64,000 nucleotides of DNA, taken from contig NZ_QKRB01000055.1 of assembly GCF_003233845.1 (NCBI RefSeq), forward strand, positions 124,001 through 188,000. The letters are read 5' to 3'. Below, piece by piece: positions 8,060 through 15,686 of the stretch (its first letter is position 1; each line of letters starts with the position of its first letter). The stretch comes from Paenibacillus sambharensis (GTDB taxonomy: Bacteria; Bacillota; Bacilli; Paenibacillales; Paenibacillaceae). The notes below the pieces were generated by a model. It was not told the DNA's origin. It did no database searches and was given only the letters and a program-made list of their open reading frames with translations. Both the position numbers and the translations under genes were made by a program.

Positions 8060-9714
8060 ATATGATAATGCCCGCCCGCCGGATCGAAAGGAACGCCCAG
8101 CAGCTCCTCCAGCCAGCGGGAACCATACCGGTTCCAGAACACGGTCAGATTAAGCACGCGCTCCTGCGGCTTGCCTTCCGGCTGAATCCATATGCTGATG
8201 CGGTCCCAGCGGCTGAGCTCTGTGTCATGCCGCCGTTCATGTGCTTCCTTGGCCTTGCCGTGCAGATAACGGATCTGGGCGAGGATGCGCTCTTTATTGT
8301 CTGCGCCAATGGATACCAGGCCCTTCTCCACCTGCGGCAGCTTATCCAGCAGCGGAGCGTAGATCGTTTCAAACTCCCGCTCAGTCCGTGCAAACACTTC
8401 ATCCAGCTGCCAGTCATCCTGGCTGTTCAGCCAAGCTTTCTTCCGCTCATCCAGTCCTGCACGAGCCTCTTCCATGCTGATTCCAAAGTGATCCATCCAC
8501 TTCTCGATCGAGCTGTCTGTGACGGTAAAGGAGGTCCGCGGCACAACGAGCGGCATGCTCATTCCGAATACGCGGAAGGCTTCAGTTGTCTGTGCCCAAT
8601 ACGCAATCTCGCCCGGCCCCAGCACGGTGGCCAGAACCGGCAGCAGATAATCCTGCATAAGCGGGCGCGTCAGCACATTATTGCTGAACAGCTCGGGCCA
8701 CCGGCCGGCTGCATCCAGCAGCTTGTCTGGCGCAATGGCGAAGCTTTCCTTCCGGTCGGTATAGCCCATCTCTCCACGATAGAGCAGAATACGTTCACCC
8801 GCCAGCTGGCGTTCAGCGGGGACCAGGCGCTCATCACGATACAGGAACAGATGGGCGCAGTTCGGTTGTGCTTCTGCTTGAAGCGGATAGCCCATAGCCG
8901 TAAGCTGTTCGCCAGCGGATGTATAAGCCTGTTCCAGCCGGCCGCCCTCGCTCAGCATGCGTTCGAACATTGGCGCCTCCAGCTTGCGCAGCGCCGGGTC
9001 ATCCGCATCGAGCAGCACCAGACCCTCACCTGCAAACAGTACGGTAAGCAGTGAAGCGAACAGATCCGTTAATGTGCTAGCCTGCTCTGCAGCCTTCTCC
9101 AGCATACCAAGCAGCTCCGGCTTGAATAAGGTGTCCGGAAGCGTGTCCGCCAGCTGCTGGATCTGCTCCCGCCATACAGCCGGAACGACTTCCGTACGGG
9201 TGACCGAGGTGCGCGGATGCTCCGGCCGGCCGGCCGAAAGCTTGCTGAGCTCATACCCCGAACCGATTACATAAGCATGGTTCGCCTCATCCCAGTCATG
9301 GTCCTCACCGGCAATCCAGAATACGGGTATGACCCTTTGTCCGAGCTCGCGCTCCGCATATTTGGCCGCATTAATAATCGATACAGCTTTATGTATAACC
9401 ATGGCAGGTCCTGTCCATAAGCAGGCCTGATGGCCGCCCGCTACCGTAAATGCACCGCTGCCTACAGCAGCAATGTGATCCTCTGTCAGTCTGGAGCAGC
9501 CATAACGCCGGTTGAACGCCAGCAGCACGGCTGCAACCTTCTGGGGATCGGCCTTAGGCCGCTCATTAGAGCGCAGCAGCTCCGCCCTCCGGCGCCAATC
9601 CTCCGGGTTCGCCGGGTGGCCGCCGAAATGCTGCTCAAGCGCTGCATCTTTACGGTTTATATAGGCGTAGGGCAGGGGGTGGCCAACCGGCACAGTCAGC
9701 GTTTCAACATTCAT
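8050..9714 (-). CDS. bshC: Bacillithiol biosynthesis cysteine-adding enzyme BshC
   Basis: Adds cysteine to GlcN-malate in the last step of bacillithiol synthesis, the main low-molecular-weight thiol of Bacillales. 554 residues from the ATG at 9714 (MNVETLTVP), close to the family's ~540. Family marks include the N-terminal fold with GHQACLWTGPAMVIHKA and PVFWIAGEDHDWDE, the Rossmann-like core, and a C-terminal coiled-coil segment. An AGGAGG lies 13 bases upstream, slightly far; an upstream extension to 9765 is possible but unsupported. Located between a DUF3397 gene and ahcY; in B. subtilis it lies directly before mraZ. Confidence 0.95.
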   Translation of the reverse strand: MNVETLTVPVGHPLPYAYINRKDAALEQHFGGHPANPEDWRRRAELLRSNERPKADPQKVAAVLLAFNRRYGCSRLTEDHIAAVGSGAFTVAGGHQACLWTGPAMVIHKAVSIINAAKYAERELGQRVIPVFWIAGEDHDWDEANHAYVIGSGYELSKLSAGRPEHPRTSVTRTEVVPAVWREQIQQLADTLPDTLFKPELLGMLEKAAEQASTLTDLFASLLTVLFAGEGLVLLDADDPALRKLEAPMFERMLSEGGRLEQAYTSAGEQLTAMGYPLQAEAQPNCAHLFLYRDERLVPAERQLAGERILLYRGEMGYTDRKESFAIAPDKLLDAAGRWPELFSNNVLTRPLMQDYLLPVLATVLGPGEIAYWAQTTEAFRVFGMSMPLVVPRTSFTVTDSSIEKWMDHFGISMEEARAGLDERKKAWLNSQDDWQLDEVFARTEREFETIYAPLLDKLPQVEKGLVSIGADNKERILAQIRYLHGKAKEAHERRHDTELSRWDRISIWIQPEGKPQERVLNLTVFWNRYGSRWLEELLGVPFDPAGGHYHIRL

Positions 9715-9856
9715 GATATGCCCTGAACCTCCTGTTATGCGCGAGTATGCCTTGATTGTACACAACGCGAGAGAGTAACGTCAAAAAAAATAATGATACC
9801 AATATGTATGTGCATATGTATATGTAGATTTATGGATGCTTATGTTCGGCTTCCGT

Positions 9857-10261
9857 TCAAATCACCTTCCAGAACGCCTGCCCGATCCCAATGACCATAA
9901 GCAGCAGGTACATCGCACTCATGACAAAAAAGCTGAGCCGCCAAACAGCTCTTGCGATCCGCTTCGCATTCACTTCCCCCTTGGCCCGGTACTGCAGATT
10001 GCCTAGCAGCCCGCCGCCGATAAGCAGTACAAGCAGAATGCCATAGAAGCCAAACCTCGTGCTGAACACTTCATTAAATAATACAGCCACGCAGCCGATC
10101 AATGGGAATGTTGTTACATCCATCGCCAGCCGGAAGCCCTTCTTACGGTCCTTCTTGTAGGCCGCGTAACCGAAATATACCGCGATAAAAGGTATAATCG
10201 GCATCACAGCCATCACTGCATATATCGTCTGGATACTAGCCAGTATCGTCCCCACCAGCAT
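9857..10261 (-). CDS. DUF3397 family membrane protein
   Basis: 134-residue integral membrane protein with four predicted helices (roughly residues 5-25, 45-62, 67-88 and 108-130) and a basic loop KKDRKKG. Recognised as DUF3397-like from topology and from its place between the ketopantoate reductase and bshC genes; function unknown. The chosen start is the ATG at 10261, with AAGGGG five bases upstream, so it overlaps the 3' end of the upstream gene by 26 bases and is probably translationally coupled to it. Confidence 0.7.
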   Translation of the reverse strand: MLVGTILASIQTIYAVMAVMPIIPFIAVYFGYAAYKKDRKKGFRLAMDVTTFPLIGCVAVLFNEVFSTRFGFYGILLVLLIGGGLLGNLQYRAKGEVNAKRIARAVWRLSFFVMSAMYLLLMVIGIGQAFWKVI

Positions 10262-11210
10262 TACGCCCCTTCCCGCTCTGCTCTGCAACCGCTGCGACTA
10301 AGTCCACGAGCGCCAGGTTAAGCGGCGCGGCCATGCCAAGCTTCTCCGCAAGCTTCACGACTCCGCCGTTGATGGCAGCGATCTCGGTCTGCCTCCCGTT
10401 CCGGATATCCGCAAGCATAGATGAGCGGTTGTTTGCCGTCTTCTCGCAAACCGTCAGCAGCTCCTCCCACTCATGACCAGTTTCAGGCAGCCCTGCCGCG
10501 AGGAGAACTGCCATCGTCTCCTCATGGAGCTTCTTCATCAGCTCCGGGACTCCGGGCTGCTGCTGCAGTTCACCGTTCCGGACACCAAGCAGAGCAGTCA
10601 GCGGATTAATAACGGCGTTAACCAGCAGTTTGCGATAGATTCGATTGTTGATGTCTTTCGACATAAACGCTGCTATTCCTGCCTCGTTCAGCGTATTCAG
10701 CAACATTTTCTGCCACTGCGCATCCCTGCTCTCTCCCATATGCAGCTCACCTTGACCCGTCAGCTGAACCGTTCTGCCATCCTGTCTCAGCGCGCCTTCC
10801 GTTGTTACCGCCGGGATGAAGGTTATACCAGGAAGCTCAGACTGAAGGTGCTCGATATGTCCAACCCCGTTCTGCAGGCACAGCACTGGCAGCCTCTCCG
10901 CCGCAAGCTCCTGGATCAGCCTCAGCAGCACGGGATCACTTATATGAGTCTGCTTGACTGTAAGCAGCAGGCATTCAGCCCCGCCCCGCTTGTCTGCTTC
11001 GCGCCAGGACGGATATTCCGCCGCTGCGGCCGCCTGAACGGGTGCTGCAGCTACCGTTCCGCTGCTGCCCACAACAACAATCCCCTCAGCCGCAAGCATG
11101 CCGGCCTGCCCCGCAGTCCTTGTCCAGACCATGACCGGACTTCCTGCCAAAGCCAGCCGGCCCGCATAGGAGAGACCGACCGCTCCCCCGCCAATAATAT
11201 GAAACCGCAA
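10236..11210 (-). CDS. 2-dehydropantoate 2-reductase (ketopantoate reductase family)
   Basis: NADPH-dependent reductase of the PanE/ApbA family, converting ketopantoate to pantoate for coenzyme A synthesis. N-terminal Rossmann motif IIGGGAVGLSYAG, the LLLTVKQT segment and the C-terminal helical domain with KLLVNAVINPLTALL are diagnostic. The start is taken as TTG at 11210 (giving MRFHIIGG, the usual N-terminus), with GGGGGCGG five bases upstream; a TTG at 11225 has a poorer site. 324 residues. It is the syntenic counterpart of B. subtilis YlbQ, next to bshC, and a paralogue elsewhere may be the main PanE. Confidence 0.88.
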   Translation of the reverse strand: MRFHIIGGGAVGLSYAGRLALAGSPVMVWTRTAGQAGMLAAEGIVVVGSSGTVAAAPVQAAAAAEYPSWREADKRGGAECLLLTVKQTHISDPVLLRLIQELAAERLPVLCLQNGVGHIEHLQSELPGITFIPAVTTEGALRQDGRTVQLTGQGELHMGESRDAQWQKMLLNTLNEAGIAAFMSKDINNRIYRKLLVNAVINPLTALLGVRNGELQQQPGVPELMKKLHEETMAVLLAAGLPETGHEWEELLTVCEKTANNRSSMLADIRNGRQTEIAAINGGVVKLAEKLGMAAPLNLALVDLVAAVAEQSGKGRNAGGDDTG

Positions 11211-11261
11211 GACTACCGCCCCCAATCTTCCAGCTTATTGTAACAAAAAAGGACATAAGCC

Positions 11262-11299
11262 AAAAGAAAAAGCACTCCGTATACTTTAACGGAATGCTT
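11262..11299 (-). terminator. Intrinsic terminator of the RsfA/GerR-type gene
   Basis: 11-bp stem AAGCATTCCGT / ACGGAGTGCTT (one G-T pair) with an 8-base loop, followed on the minus strand by TTTTCTTTT. Lies 17 bases past the stop codon. Confidence 0.8.
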
Positions 11300-11315
11300 C
11301 TGCCGCGCTGCCTGG

Positions 11316-11960
11316 TTATTCAATTCGTTCAAGGTTGCCGTTGGCATCCATCTTGAACCGGTGCTTCGTATCCTCTTCTTCGTTCAGAACCGCCAGCCGG
11401 CGGGCCCGGTCCATGATTTGGATGAGTGTTTTGTAATCATCGTTGACCGAGCGATAGTCCGTCTGTACATTGTTCACTTCGCGTGTCAGGCGTTCATTCT
11501 CTACCCGCAGGTCAAACATTTCCTCATCCTTCTCCTTCAGTTCCTTCTCCAGCGTCTTGATCTGGCGGTTCAGGTCCTGATAGGCGTTTCGCCACTGTCT
11601 GAGGAAGCGGATGACCGCATCCATTGTCAGCGTCTCTTCACCGGCGATCTCGCTCTTGTACGAGCGGTCTTCTGTATCCAGAACAACCGCTGATACATGC
11701 GGAACGGCCGACGCCGACTGCTTCTTCATATAATTCCGCTTTTGCCGCTGCTGCTTGGCCAGCTGGATCGCTTCCTCATAGCGCTTGCGTACACAGCTGT
11801 TCCACCGGAATCCGCAGGCTGCGGATGTCCGACCGATTCGTTCCCCGACCTCTTCAAAAGCCGCAAGCTGCGTGCTGCCATCTCGGATATGCCGCAGCGT
11901 GACTTCCGCCAGGATCATATCGTCATCCGGGCTCCACGCATCTTGTCTGACTGCTGTCAT
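11316..11960 (-). CDS. ylbO: RsfA/GerR (YlbO) family sporulation transcription regulator
   Basis: Myb/SANT-like DNA-binding protein of the Bacillales RsfA family; the two studied members, RsfA and GerR/YlbO, tune early-sporulation gene expression. 214 residues: N-terminal Myb-like domain (about 1-65, with RQDAWSPDDDMILAEV and the conserved ACGFRWNSCVRKRYE), a basic linker, and a long coiled coil (about 120-185). ATG at 11960, with AGGAGG upstream. Placement beside the ketopantoate reductase matches ylbO-ylbQ of B. subtilis, which favours the GerR branch. Which sigma factor drives it cannot be read here. Confidence 0.85.
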   Translation of the reverse strand: MTAVRQDAWSPDDDMILAEVTLRHIRDGSTQLAAFEEVGERIGRTSAACGFRWNSCVRKRYEEAIQLAKQQRQKRNYMKKQSASAVPHVSAVVLDTEDRSYKSEIAGEETLTMDAVIRFLRQWRNAYQDLNRQIKTLEKELKEKDEEMFDLRVENERLTREVNNVQTDYRSVNDDYKTLIQIMDRARRLAVLNEEEDTKHRFKMDANGNLERIE

Positions 11961-12156
11961 GCATTGATAACCTCCTAACGTAAAAGACGCTTACTTTATC
12001 ACTATGCCCTTGGTAGAGTTCATAGAATCTATCGCATACTAAAATGTATATCCACTTTTTGTGAGGCTCATACATGCGGAAGGACAAATCCGGGGATACT
12101 TGCCATGATAAAAATCATAATTCGGCAAAATCTTTTTCATTTTCAAGCCGAAACAG

Positions 12157-12186
12157 TTTACATCGAACAAGCCGCGGCGTTATAAT
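12157..12186 (+). promoter_or_regulatory. SigA-type promoter of the DUF2626 gene
   Basis: -35 TTTACA at 12157-12162, 18-base spacer, perfect -10 TATAAT at 12181-12186. About 40 bases of leader precede the GTG start. Confidence 0.75.
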
Positions 12187-12231
12187 GTTGTGTAGTAATC
12201 AGATCGTGCGATACGAGAGGGGGCTGAATGC

Positions 12232-12468
12232 GTGGCACGTATGTTTCGGGTACTTGGCTTCTGGACACTTGTCATCGGCCTGATGGCCTTTGCAGGTCAT
12301 ATGATCGAGATGGCAATGTTGTTTTTCTTCCAGACAGCTGTTTTCGTCCTGTTGGGCTACTTGAATTTCTCGGAACGCACATACATATTGATGTTCTGGG
12401 GATATATGATTATTTCATTTGTCGGATTCACATATTGGTCGGTCTTCGAGATGGGTCTCCCATTCTGA
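12232..12468 (+). CDS. DUF2626 family small membrane protein (YqgY-like)
   Basis: 78-residue protein made of three hydrophobic helices, matching the Bacillales DUF2626/YqgY family (FRVLGFW at the start, FFFQTAVFVLLGYLNFSERTY in the middle). Function unknown. Start at GTG 12232 with AGAGGGGG eight bases upstream; the ATG at 12241 is less well spaced. Monocistronic, between its own promoter and a strong terminator. Confidence 0.8.
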   Translation: MARMFRVLGFWTLVIGLMAFAGHMIEMAMLFFFQTAVFVLLGYLNFSERTYILMFWGYMIISFVGFTYWSVFEMGLPF

Positions 12469-12477
12469 TCCGCCAAG

Positions 12478-12540
12478 CCAAAAAGGGGCAGTTTGACACG
12501 GGGTTTGCGAACCCCGGTCAAACTGCCCCTCTTTCGTTCT
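12478..12540. terminator. Bidirectional terminator between convergent genes
   Basis: Long stem GGGGCAGTTTGAC (12485-12497) / GTCAAACTGCCCC (12517-12529), extended by an inner CGGGG/CCCCG stem. T-rich on both outer sides. It serves the DUF2626 gene on the plus strand and the methyltransferase gene on the minus strand, whose TGA stop (12518-12520) lies inside the stem. Confidence 0.92.
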
Positions 12541-13696
12541 TGCGCAGCACCATTACCTGAAACCGCTCACTCATCCCATCACTCAGCAGCAGCTGGCGCA
12601 CCGCACGGTTGCGCCTTGCCTCCGGACAGAATGGATCAGGATTGTCATGCTCACGCAGCTCATCAAGGATGCCCGCCCGGATTAGAAACTGCTGCTGGGA
12701 GCAGTATTCCGCCACCTGCCAGCCCTCCGACTCCGCCGCCTTCCTTACAGCCGTGAAATTAACATGAGCCGTTATATCCTGGCTGCCAGGGTCCCTGTAG
12801 GGATTATCGTGGGCGACATGCCGCTTATAGCAGAGCAGAGTGCCGTTCATCCGGTGCGGGCCTGTCAGCTCCTCCGCCTCAGCTCCATAATCGATCAGAA
12901 TAATCATCCCGCTGCCGAGCACCCGGCACAGCCGTTGCAGCCACTTCATCCCTTCCACATTCAGCTCCGCCCTTTGATGCTCCCGCAGCTCAAGCTCATG
13001 CCAGAGCACCGCTTGTTCCACCTCCGGACGTATGTCCTCCAGCACACATTCCCGAAAAGGATCAGTATTTCCGCTGTCTGAAACCGCAGCTCCCAGCTCC
13101 TTCAGCTTGCCGCCCAGCTGGATAATCCTGTGAACAGGAAAAGCATCCAGCAGCTCATTCGCAATAACAACCGCTCCCTGCCCGGCTTCCCGCAGGTGCT
13201 CCCATGCTTCGTCAGGCTCCAGCAGCCTTATATGCTCTGCCAGCCCTTCCTCAGCTGCCGCCTGATAAGCAGCCTTGAGATGGCTCCTGCTGGAGTCCAC
13301 CATCCTATAAACAGGCAGCCTGCTTCCCTGCATTCCCATAAGCCTCCATCTGGCCAGCATCTGCAGGCCAAGCCTGCCTGTTCCCGCCCCCCATTCCATA
13401 ATGTATAGAGGATTCCCGGCAGCTAACGCATGCTTATTCAGGTAGTCAGCGAGCATATCGCCCATCAGGCTTCCAATGCCTGAACTTGTATAAAAGTCAC
13501 CCTTCCTGCCCACGCGCACTGCCCCATCCCGGTAATAGCCGAGTCCTTCGGCATACAGGCATTCCGCCATATAGTCCCGAAAGCTGATGGCCTGTACATA
13601 CCGCTTCCTTCCCGATCCATCCAGCAGCCAGCCGGCAGTTCCTTCTGCCGTAATACGGTCCCTTATCCGCGCATGAAGCAAGGTCTCTCTATCCAT
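12518..13696 (-). CDS. SAM-dependent methyltransferase, MidA/NDUFAF7 (DUF185) family
   Basis: 392 residues. The family includes mitochondrial NDUFAF7, a protein-arginine methyltransferase; the bacterial substrate is unknown. SAM-binding motif I is seen as IMEWGAGTGRLGLQML, followed by ANELLDAFPVHR and LIDYGAEAEEL, both typical of the family. Start ATG at 13696 with AAAGAGGTG seven bases upstream; about 19 extra codons could be read upstream but lack a ribosome site. The last codons are encoded in the terminator stem. Confidence 0.85.
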   Translation of the reverse strand: MDRETLLHARIRDRITAEGTAGWLLDGSGRKRYVQAISFRDYMAECLYAEGLGYYRDGAVRVGRKGDFYTSSGIGSLMGDMLADYLNKHALAAGNPLYIMEWGAGTGRLGLQMLARWRLMGMQGSRLPVYRMVDSSRSHLKAAYQAAAEEGLAEHIRLLEPDEAWEHLREAGQGAVVIANELLDAFPVHRIIQLGGKLKELGAAVSDSGNTDPFRECVLEDIRPEVEQAVLWHELELREHQRAELNVEGMKWLQRLCRVLGSGMIILIDYGAEAEELTGPHRMNGTLLCYKRHVAHDNPYRDPGSQDITAHVNFTAVRKAAESEGWQVAEYCSQQQFLIRAGILDELREHDNPDPFCPEARRNRAVRQLLLSDGMSERFQVMVLRKNERGAV

Positions 13697-13734
13697 ACCA
13701 GCACCTCTTTCCGGTCGCACTTTACTGTTTCTTA

Positions 13735-13764
13735 AGGACAAAAAGACTGCCAAACGATTATAAT
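13735..13764 (+). promoter_or_regulatory. Possible promoter of the coiled-coil protein gene
   Basis: A perfect -10 TATAAT at 13759-13764 with an imperfect -35 AGGACA at 13735-13740 and an 18-base spacer. About 50 bases of leader before the GTG start. Confidence 0.45.
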
Positions 13765-13822
13765 AGTAGCATTGCTTGCATAATATTGTCCCATAACCGC
13801 ATACAAGGAGGACCCTGTAATC

Positions 13823-14923
13823 GTGATATCCCGATGGTTCAGGCAGGCAGCCGGGTTATTAGCCCTCCTGCTGTTCATCTGGTTTGTTCATCCGCCGCTC
13901 GCATCAGCCGAACAAGCTCAGGAGATCAATGACGAGGAGCTCAGGCTGCTGCTTGAGAAAAGTTTATCCATTACCGAGCTGGATAAGGAAATTGCCCGGA
14001 TCGGTGCTCAGAAGGAACAGACCTTAGGCCGGATCCGTGAGCTGACACAGCTCATTGAACGTAAGAGTGTCGAGCTTCAAGAGCAGGAAGCCAAGGCGGG
14101 AGATGTTATTCGCGCCTACTATACAGGCGAACGCGATTCACTTATCGGCGCCGTTCTTTCCTTCCAGAGCCTGCCCGATTTATTCCTGATGCTGGACTAT
14201 TTCGATGTCATTATAGCGAACGACAAAAAATCGCTTGACGGATACAAGGAACAGTACCGCGAGCTGCAGAAGGAACGCGAGAAGCTGGCGGAGGACGAGT
14301 CCCGCCTGTCCTCGCTTGAGACAAGCCTGCTGGCCCAGCGGGAGCGGATCGTTCGCCTTCAGAGCGATGTCGACAGCTCGCTTGCAAGCAGCGGTGACGC
14401 AGACCGTCTGCGCGTGCTGATCGACGAACTGGTTGCTTATTGGGAAACGGCGGGCATGCATGAGGTCAAACGGTATTTCCGCGCCCTGGCGGAAACGATG
14501 AAGGAGCTTCCAGGCTGGCTTCAGGAGAATCCCAGGCTGATGGAGATGAACGGACTCTCATACACCCTGCGCCTGCCGGATGATGAGCTCAACCGCTTCC
14601 TGCGAGAACAGAATGATCTGTTCGATAATTTCCAGTTCCGGTTCGAGAACGGCTTGATTGCCGCAAGCGGAAGACGTGAGGGCATGGAGATCAGTCTGAC
14701 CGGCCATTATCTTGTTGAAGATGAGCCTGTGCACGCGATCCGTTTCTACACCGATGAGCTAAAGTTTAACGGCTTGACGCTCCCTGACACAACCGTACGC
14801 GATCTGGAAGACAGCTTCGATCTCAGCTTTTATCCGCAGCGCCTGGTATCATTCGTAAAGGCAGATTCCGTCGTGATTGAAGATGGCGAACTTGTAATCA
14901 AGCTTTCCGTAGCGCTGGAGTGA
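13823..14923 (+). CDS. Secreted coiled-coil protein with PcsB/EnvC-like N-terminal region
   Basis: 366 residues. A signal peptide (about 1-29, ending PPLASAEQA) is followed by a long coiled coil (about 40-190: repeated Glu/Lys/Arg/Leu heptads such as IGAQKEQTLGRIRELTQLIE), then a non-coiled domain of about 170 residues with no recognised hydrolase motif. The coiled-coil part looks like the regulatory half of the murein-hydrolase activators PcsB and EnvC, but the LytM or CHAP domain usually attached is missing. Start GTG at 13823 with AAGGAGG 11 bases upstream. Exported to the cell surface; function unknown. Confidence 0.75.
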   Translation: MISRWFRQAAGLLALLLFIWFVHPPLASAEQAQEINDEELRLLLEKSLSITELDKEIARIGAQKEQTLGRIRELTQLIERKSVELQEQEAKAGDVIRAYYTGERDSLIGAVLSFQSLPDLFLMLDYFDVIIANDKKSLDGYKEQYRELQKEREKLAEDESRLSSLETSLLAQRERIVRLQSDVDSSLASSGDADRLRVLIDELVAYWETAGMHEVKRYFRALAETMKELPGWLQENPRLMEMNGLSYTLRLPDDELNRFLREQNDLFDNFQFRFENGLIAASGRREGMEISLTGHYLVEDEPVHAIRFYTDELKFNGLTLPDTTVRDLEDSFDLSFYPQRLVSFVKADSVVIEDGELVIKLSVALE

Positions 14924-14954
14924 CACAAGAATGCAGAATAAACCCTTTACCCAC

Positions 14955-14996
14955 GCATCAGCTGGACGAGAATCAGTCCGGCTGGTGCATTTTTTG
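14955..14996 (+). terminator. Intrinsic terminator of the coiled-coil protein gene
   Basis: 13-bp stem GCATCAGCTGGAC / GTCCGGCTGGTGC (two G-T pairs), 8-base loop, then six T. Confidence 0.8.
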
Positions 14997-15106
14997 TAAA
15001 CTGACCGGCCGCCCTTGCATGACCCGCAAGACTCATCCATAATACGAATACATCTACTACAAAGTCCGATCTTATTATTCTTCACCATCATGGAGGTGTG
15101 CCTAAA

Positions 15107-15610
15107 TTGCCTATGCAGTTTGTGACTGGAATTGAGATGGCTCTGCCTGAAGGAAAACTTCCGGGCTTCTATGCCCAGATCATTAAGAAGCTGGCTTCAT
15201 CGGGCGGCGTAGCCGACCGGGACAAGAACCTGCTGTTCGTTAACCCGGACCGAATGGAAGCGGTTATGGATGTCCTGCAAGCCTACAAGGCTGAAACGGA
15301 AATTGGACCCTGGCTGCTGTTAGGTTCAGCAGACGACGGCTGGACTACCGGCTCTCTCTGGACGGATTACGGGGTTGAGACGCGCTCCGGCAACCTCTTC
15401 GCCGATCTGAATCTGGCCGCTGCAGTACAGCTGGAGGACAAAGGTGACGCGGCTGAAGCCCGGCTGGCCGGCATACAGCTGGAAGAGCATGCCATCGCTA
15501 CGCATCCGGCTTCCCGTACGTATGTAATAGACCGCCAGCTTCTTCCGCTTGCCGAGCGTATTGGAGAAGCTTACCGCTGCCTCGTTACCGAATACAGCAG
15601 CAAATCTTAA
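15107..15610 (+). CDS. Hypothetical protein, unrecognised
   Basis: About 167 residues, acidic, soluble, no signal peptide, membrane helix or cysteine cluster. I recognise no family. The composition and codon use look like the neighbouring genes, and a GGAGGTG precedes it, so it is likely real. Start is uncertain: TTG at 15107 is 10 bases from the ribosome site, while ATG at 15113 and GTG at 15098 are less well placed. Notable segments: LPGFYAQIIKKLASSGG and WTTGSLWTDYGVETRSG. Monocistronic on the plus strand. Confidence 0.6.
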   Translation: MPMQFVTGIEMALPEGKLPGFYAQIIKKLASSGGVADRDKNLLFVNPDRMEAVMDVLQAYKAETEIGPWLLLGSADDGWTTGSLWTDYGVETRSGNLFADLNLAAAVQLEDKGDAAEARLAGIQLEEHAIATHPASRTYVIDRQLLPLAERIGEAYRCLVTEYSSKS

Positions 15611-15652
15611 GGAAATACTGCAGAGCCTTATGAGAAGCTGCGCATTTATTAG

Positions 15653-15686
15653 AGAGGGAGCCCTTCCAGGCTCCCTCTTCGCTTAT
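15653..15686 (+). terminator. Probable terminator between convergent genes
   Basis: 9-bp stem GAGGGAGCC (15655-15663) / GGCTCCCTC (15669-15677) with a 5-base loop, followed by TTCGCTTATT. The T-tract is broken. It sits between the plus-strand orphan and the 3' end of ylaK and may act for both. Confidence 0.6.
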
